This document shows positions 62,781 through 64,000 of a DNA stretch of 64,000 nucleotides, piece by piece. Position numbers and translations under genes: made by a program. Origin of the DNA: JAAUTT01 sp963846585 (GTDB lineage Bacteria > Bacteroidota > Bacteroidia > Bacteroidales > JAAUTT01). Position 1 is the stretch's first letter, and the number at the start of each line of letters is the position of its first letter. The DNA lies in contig CAWJWO010000015.1 in NCBI GenBank assembly GCA_963846585.1, positions 62,001 to 126,000 on the forward strand. Direction: 5' to 3'. The notes under the pieces are model-generated. The model was not told where the DNA came from. It was given only the letters and a program-made list of their open reading frames with translations, and made no database searches.

Positions 62781-63902
62781 ATGATAAAGATAGTTAAATT
62801 CTCAATTCTCTTTTCTATTTGCCTTTTTAGCGTGGAATTTGCTAATGCCCAGCTTAATAGTATTGGAGAGATGTTATCAGGGGCAACATCCGATGCCGGG
62901 AAATTGATCCCTGCTTACATTAAGCCCTATGCCAGTGCATTTGGTGCCGACCTTAGCAGTGGATGGTACAATACGGCCAAACCGCATAAATTATTGGGTT
63001 TTGACCTGACATTATCAGTAAGCGCCGCTTTTGTTCCATCTTCAGATAAAACTTTTGATTTAAGTAGTTTAGGACCACTTACAGGTTCAATATCTAATGG
63101 TACGGTAACTCCAACAGTTGCCCATTCAAGCGGATCCAGCATTAATAATCCTTTATTAACCTATAACACATCAATTGCAGGCAAAAACTATCCAGTTGCT
63201 GAGTTTCATATGCCTTCCGGAACCGGGGTAGGAATAATTCCTGCACCAATATTGCAATTAGGTATAGGATTGATAAAAGGAACAGAAGTAGATGTAAGGT
63301 ACGTGCCAAATCTCGAATTTGGTAATGACTTATCTGTCCAGCTATGGGGAATTGGTATAAAACATAGCATAAAACAATGGATTCCGGGAATTAGTTTGGC
63401 CCCGTTTTTTAATTTATCAGTATTCGCAGGATATACTCAATTTAAAACTGATGTAAAACTTAATTTTAAACCAATTGATCTTTCAAATGCTATTAGTCCT
63501 AATTCTCCAGATACACAGCATATTACTCCATCACTCTATACAAATCAGCAGTTACAATTGCTGGTCAATAATTTTACAGGAAATATTATCGCTTCATTCG
63601 ATCTGCCGGTTGTAACTTTCTACGGAGGGGTTGGATTTTGTTATACCAGCACTACATTGAAAGTCAACGGTACATATCCCGGGGCTGAAGTGCCAGAAGG
63701 CGAAGGTAAGGTTGTCGTAGATGATAATGCAAGAATTTCTAATCCTATTAATGCATCCATGACAAGTTCAAGCGGTGGCGCAACCAAACCAAGGTTAAAT
63801 GCAGGCGTCAGGTTTAAATTTGCTGTCATCACACTTCATGTAGATTATACTTTAGCTAATTATTCGGTGCTTACTGCTGGTTTGGGTGTAAGTTTCAGAT
63901 AA
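62781..63902 (+). CDS. outer-membrane protein, DUF6588-like
   Basis: A 373-residue protein with a signal peptide ending ANAQ. Its amphipathic beta-rich sequence has IPAYIKPYASAFGADLSSGW near the N-terminus, several YGG/LNFKP strands, and an aromatic C-terminal ending (LGVSFR with preceding YTLANYSVLTAG). It resembles a family of Bacteroidota barrel proteins described as DUF6588; I give this name from memory of the pattern. Function unknown. A word repeat (GTGATTAATTGATTAAGTGATAA, in part) follows its stop. Confidence 0.6.
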   Translation: MIKIVKFSILFSICLFSVEFANAQLNSIGEMLSGATSDAGKLIPAYIKPYASAFGADLSSGWYNTAKPHKLLGFDLTLSVSAAFVPSSDKTFDLSSLGPLTGSISNGTVTPTVAHSSGSSINNPLLTYNTSIAGKNYPVAEFHMPSGTGVGIIPAPILQLGIGLIKGTEVDVRYVPNLEFGNDLSVQLWGIGIKHSIKQWIPGISLAPFFNLSVFAGYTQFKTDVKLNFKPIDLSNAISPNSPDTQHITPSLYTNQQLQLLVNNFTGNIIASFDLPVVTFYGGVGFCYTSTTLKVNGTYPGAEVPEGEGKVVVDDNARISNPINASMTSSSGGATKPRLNAGVRFKFAVITLHVDYTLANYSVLTAGLGVSFR

Positions 63903-63965
63903 CTGTTCTAAGTGATTAATTGATTAAGTGATAAAGTTTATTTTATAAACAAATAAACTAATAAA

Positions 63966-64000
63966 GTTATAATCTTTATAAACCTTATAAACCTTATAAA
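63966..64000. repeat. CTTATAAAC word repeat at the right edge
   Basis: Imperfect CTTTATAAAC/CTTATAAAC words running to the end of the window; inverted relative to the GGTTTATAA run at 6036-6062. It continues beyond the window. Confidence 0.5.

Overview
The window is chromosomal DNA of an AT-rich Bacteroidota bacterium, most likely of the order Bacteroidales or a close relative. The evidence is a complete Bat (aerotolerance) operon, a menaquinone operon with no ubiquinone genes, a fused E1 of the branched-chain 2-oxoacid dehydrogenase type, TonB-dependent receptor and PorT-like barrel proteins, and a Wza/Wzc pair of Bacteroidota type. No rRNA, tRNA or CRISPR array was found. Most of the window is ordinary core genome. 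The accessory parts are a restriction-modification island (37924-40811), an IS66 element (50136-52905) and the polyketide operon that the IS66 interrupts (50069-57148).

Layout. 1-2174: 3' part of ffh, then folD. 2417-3106: outer-membrane barrel protein. 3243-10839: minus-strand menaquinone operon menA-menC-menE-thioesterase-menF-menD-menB (menH is not present). 11050-13222: TPR protein and aroE. 13345-16608: minus-strand truA and a YfiR-like/chemoreceptor pair. 16749-25445: Bat operon (moxR, a small secreted protein, DUF58, BatD-like, batA with a frameshift, batB, batC, batD, batE). 25684-28917: universal stress protein, membrane protein, GT9 glycosyltransferase and a small acidic protein. 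28961-32989: Wzc, Wza and a SPOR-like protein. 33127-37892: flavodoxin, fused 2-oxoacid dehydrogenase E1, E2 and acylphosphatase. 37924-40811: integrase relic, C5 DNA methyltransferase, putative restriction enzyme and Vsr. 40846-48080: esterase, M13 peptidase, SpoU methyltransferase, a second YfiR-like protein and a TonB-dependent receptor. 48308-50004: mtnA and a class II aldolase-like gene. 50069-57148: UbiA-family gene split by IS66, type III polyketide synthase, methyltransferase and FAD monooxygenase. 57160-63902: GH20 hexosaminidase, PhzF, lipoprotein, rarA and an outer-membrane protein.

Two things stand out. First, the ubiA / type III PKS / methyltransferase / FAD hydroxylase operon looks like a phenolic-lipid (alkylresorcinol to alkylquinone) pathway of the srsABC kind. 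An IS66 copy has broken its first gene, and the original reading frame can be rebuilt exactly by removing the element and one copy of its 8-bp target duplication. Second, the intergenic spaces are full of structured repeats. Two long hairpins (2163-2283 and 25559-25680) share only a short central core, while their arms differ in sequence yet stay base-paired, and each sits against the stop codon of a gene. There are also many clusters of imperfect 7-9 bp words, a 24-bp tandem array, and a palindrome made of CACAAAG words. These repeats are the best candidates for something undescribed.
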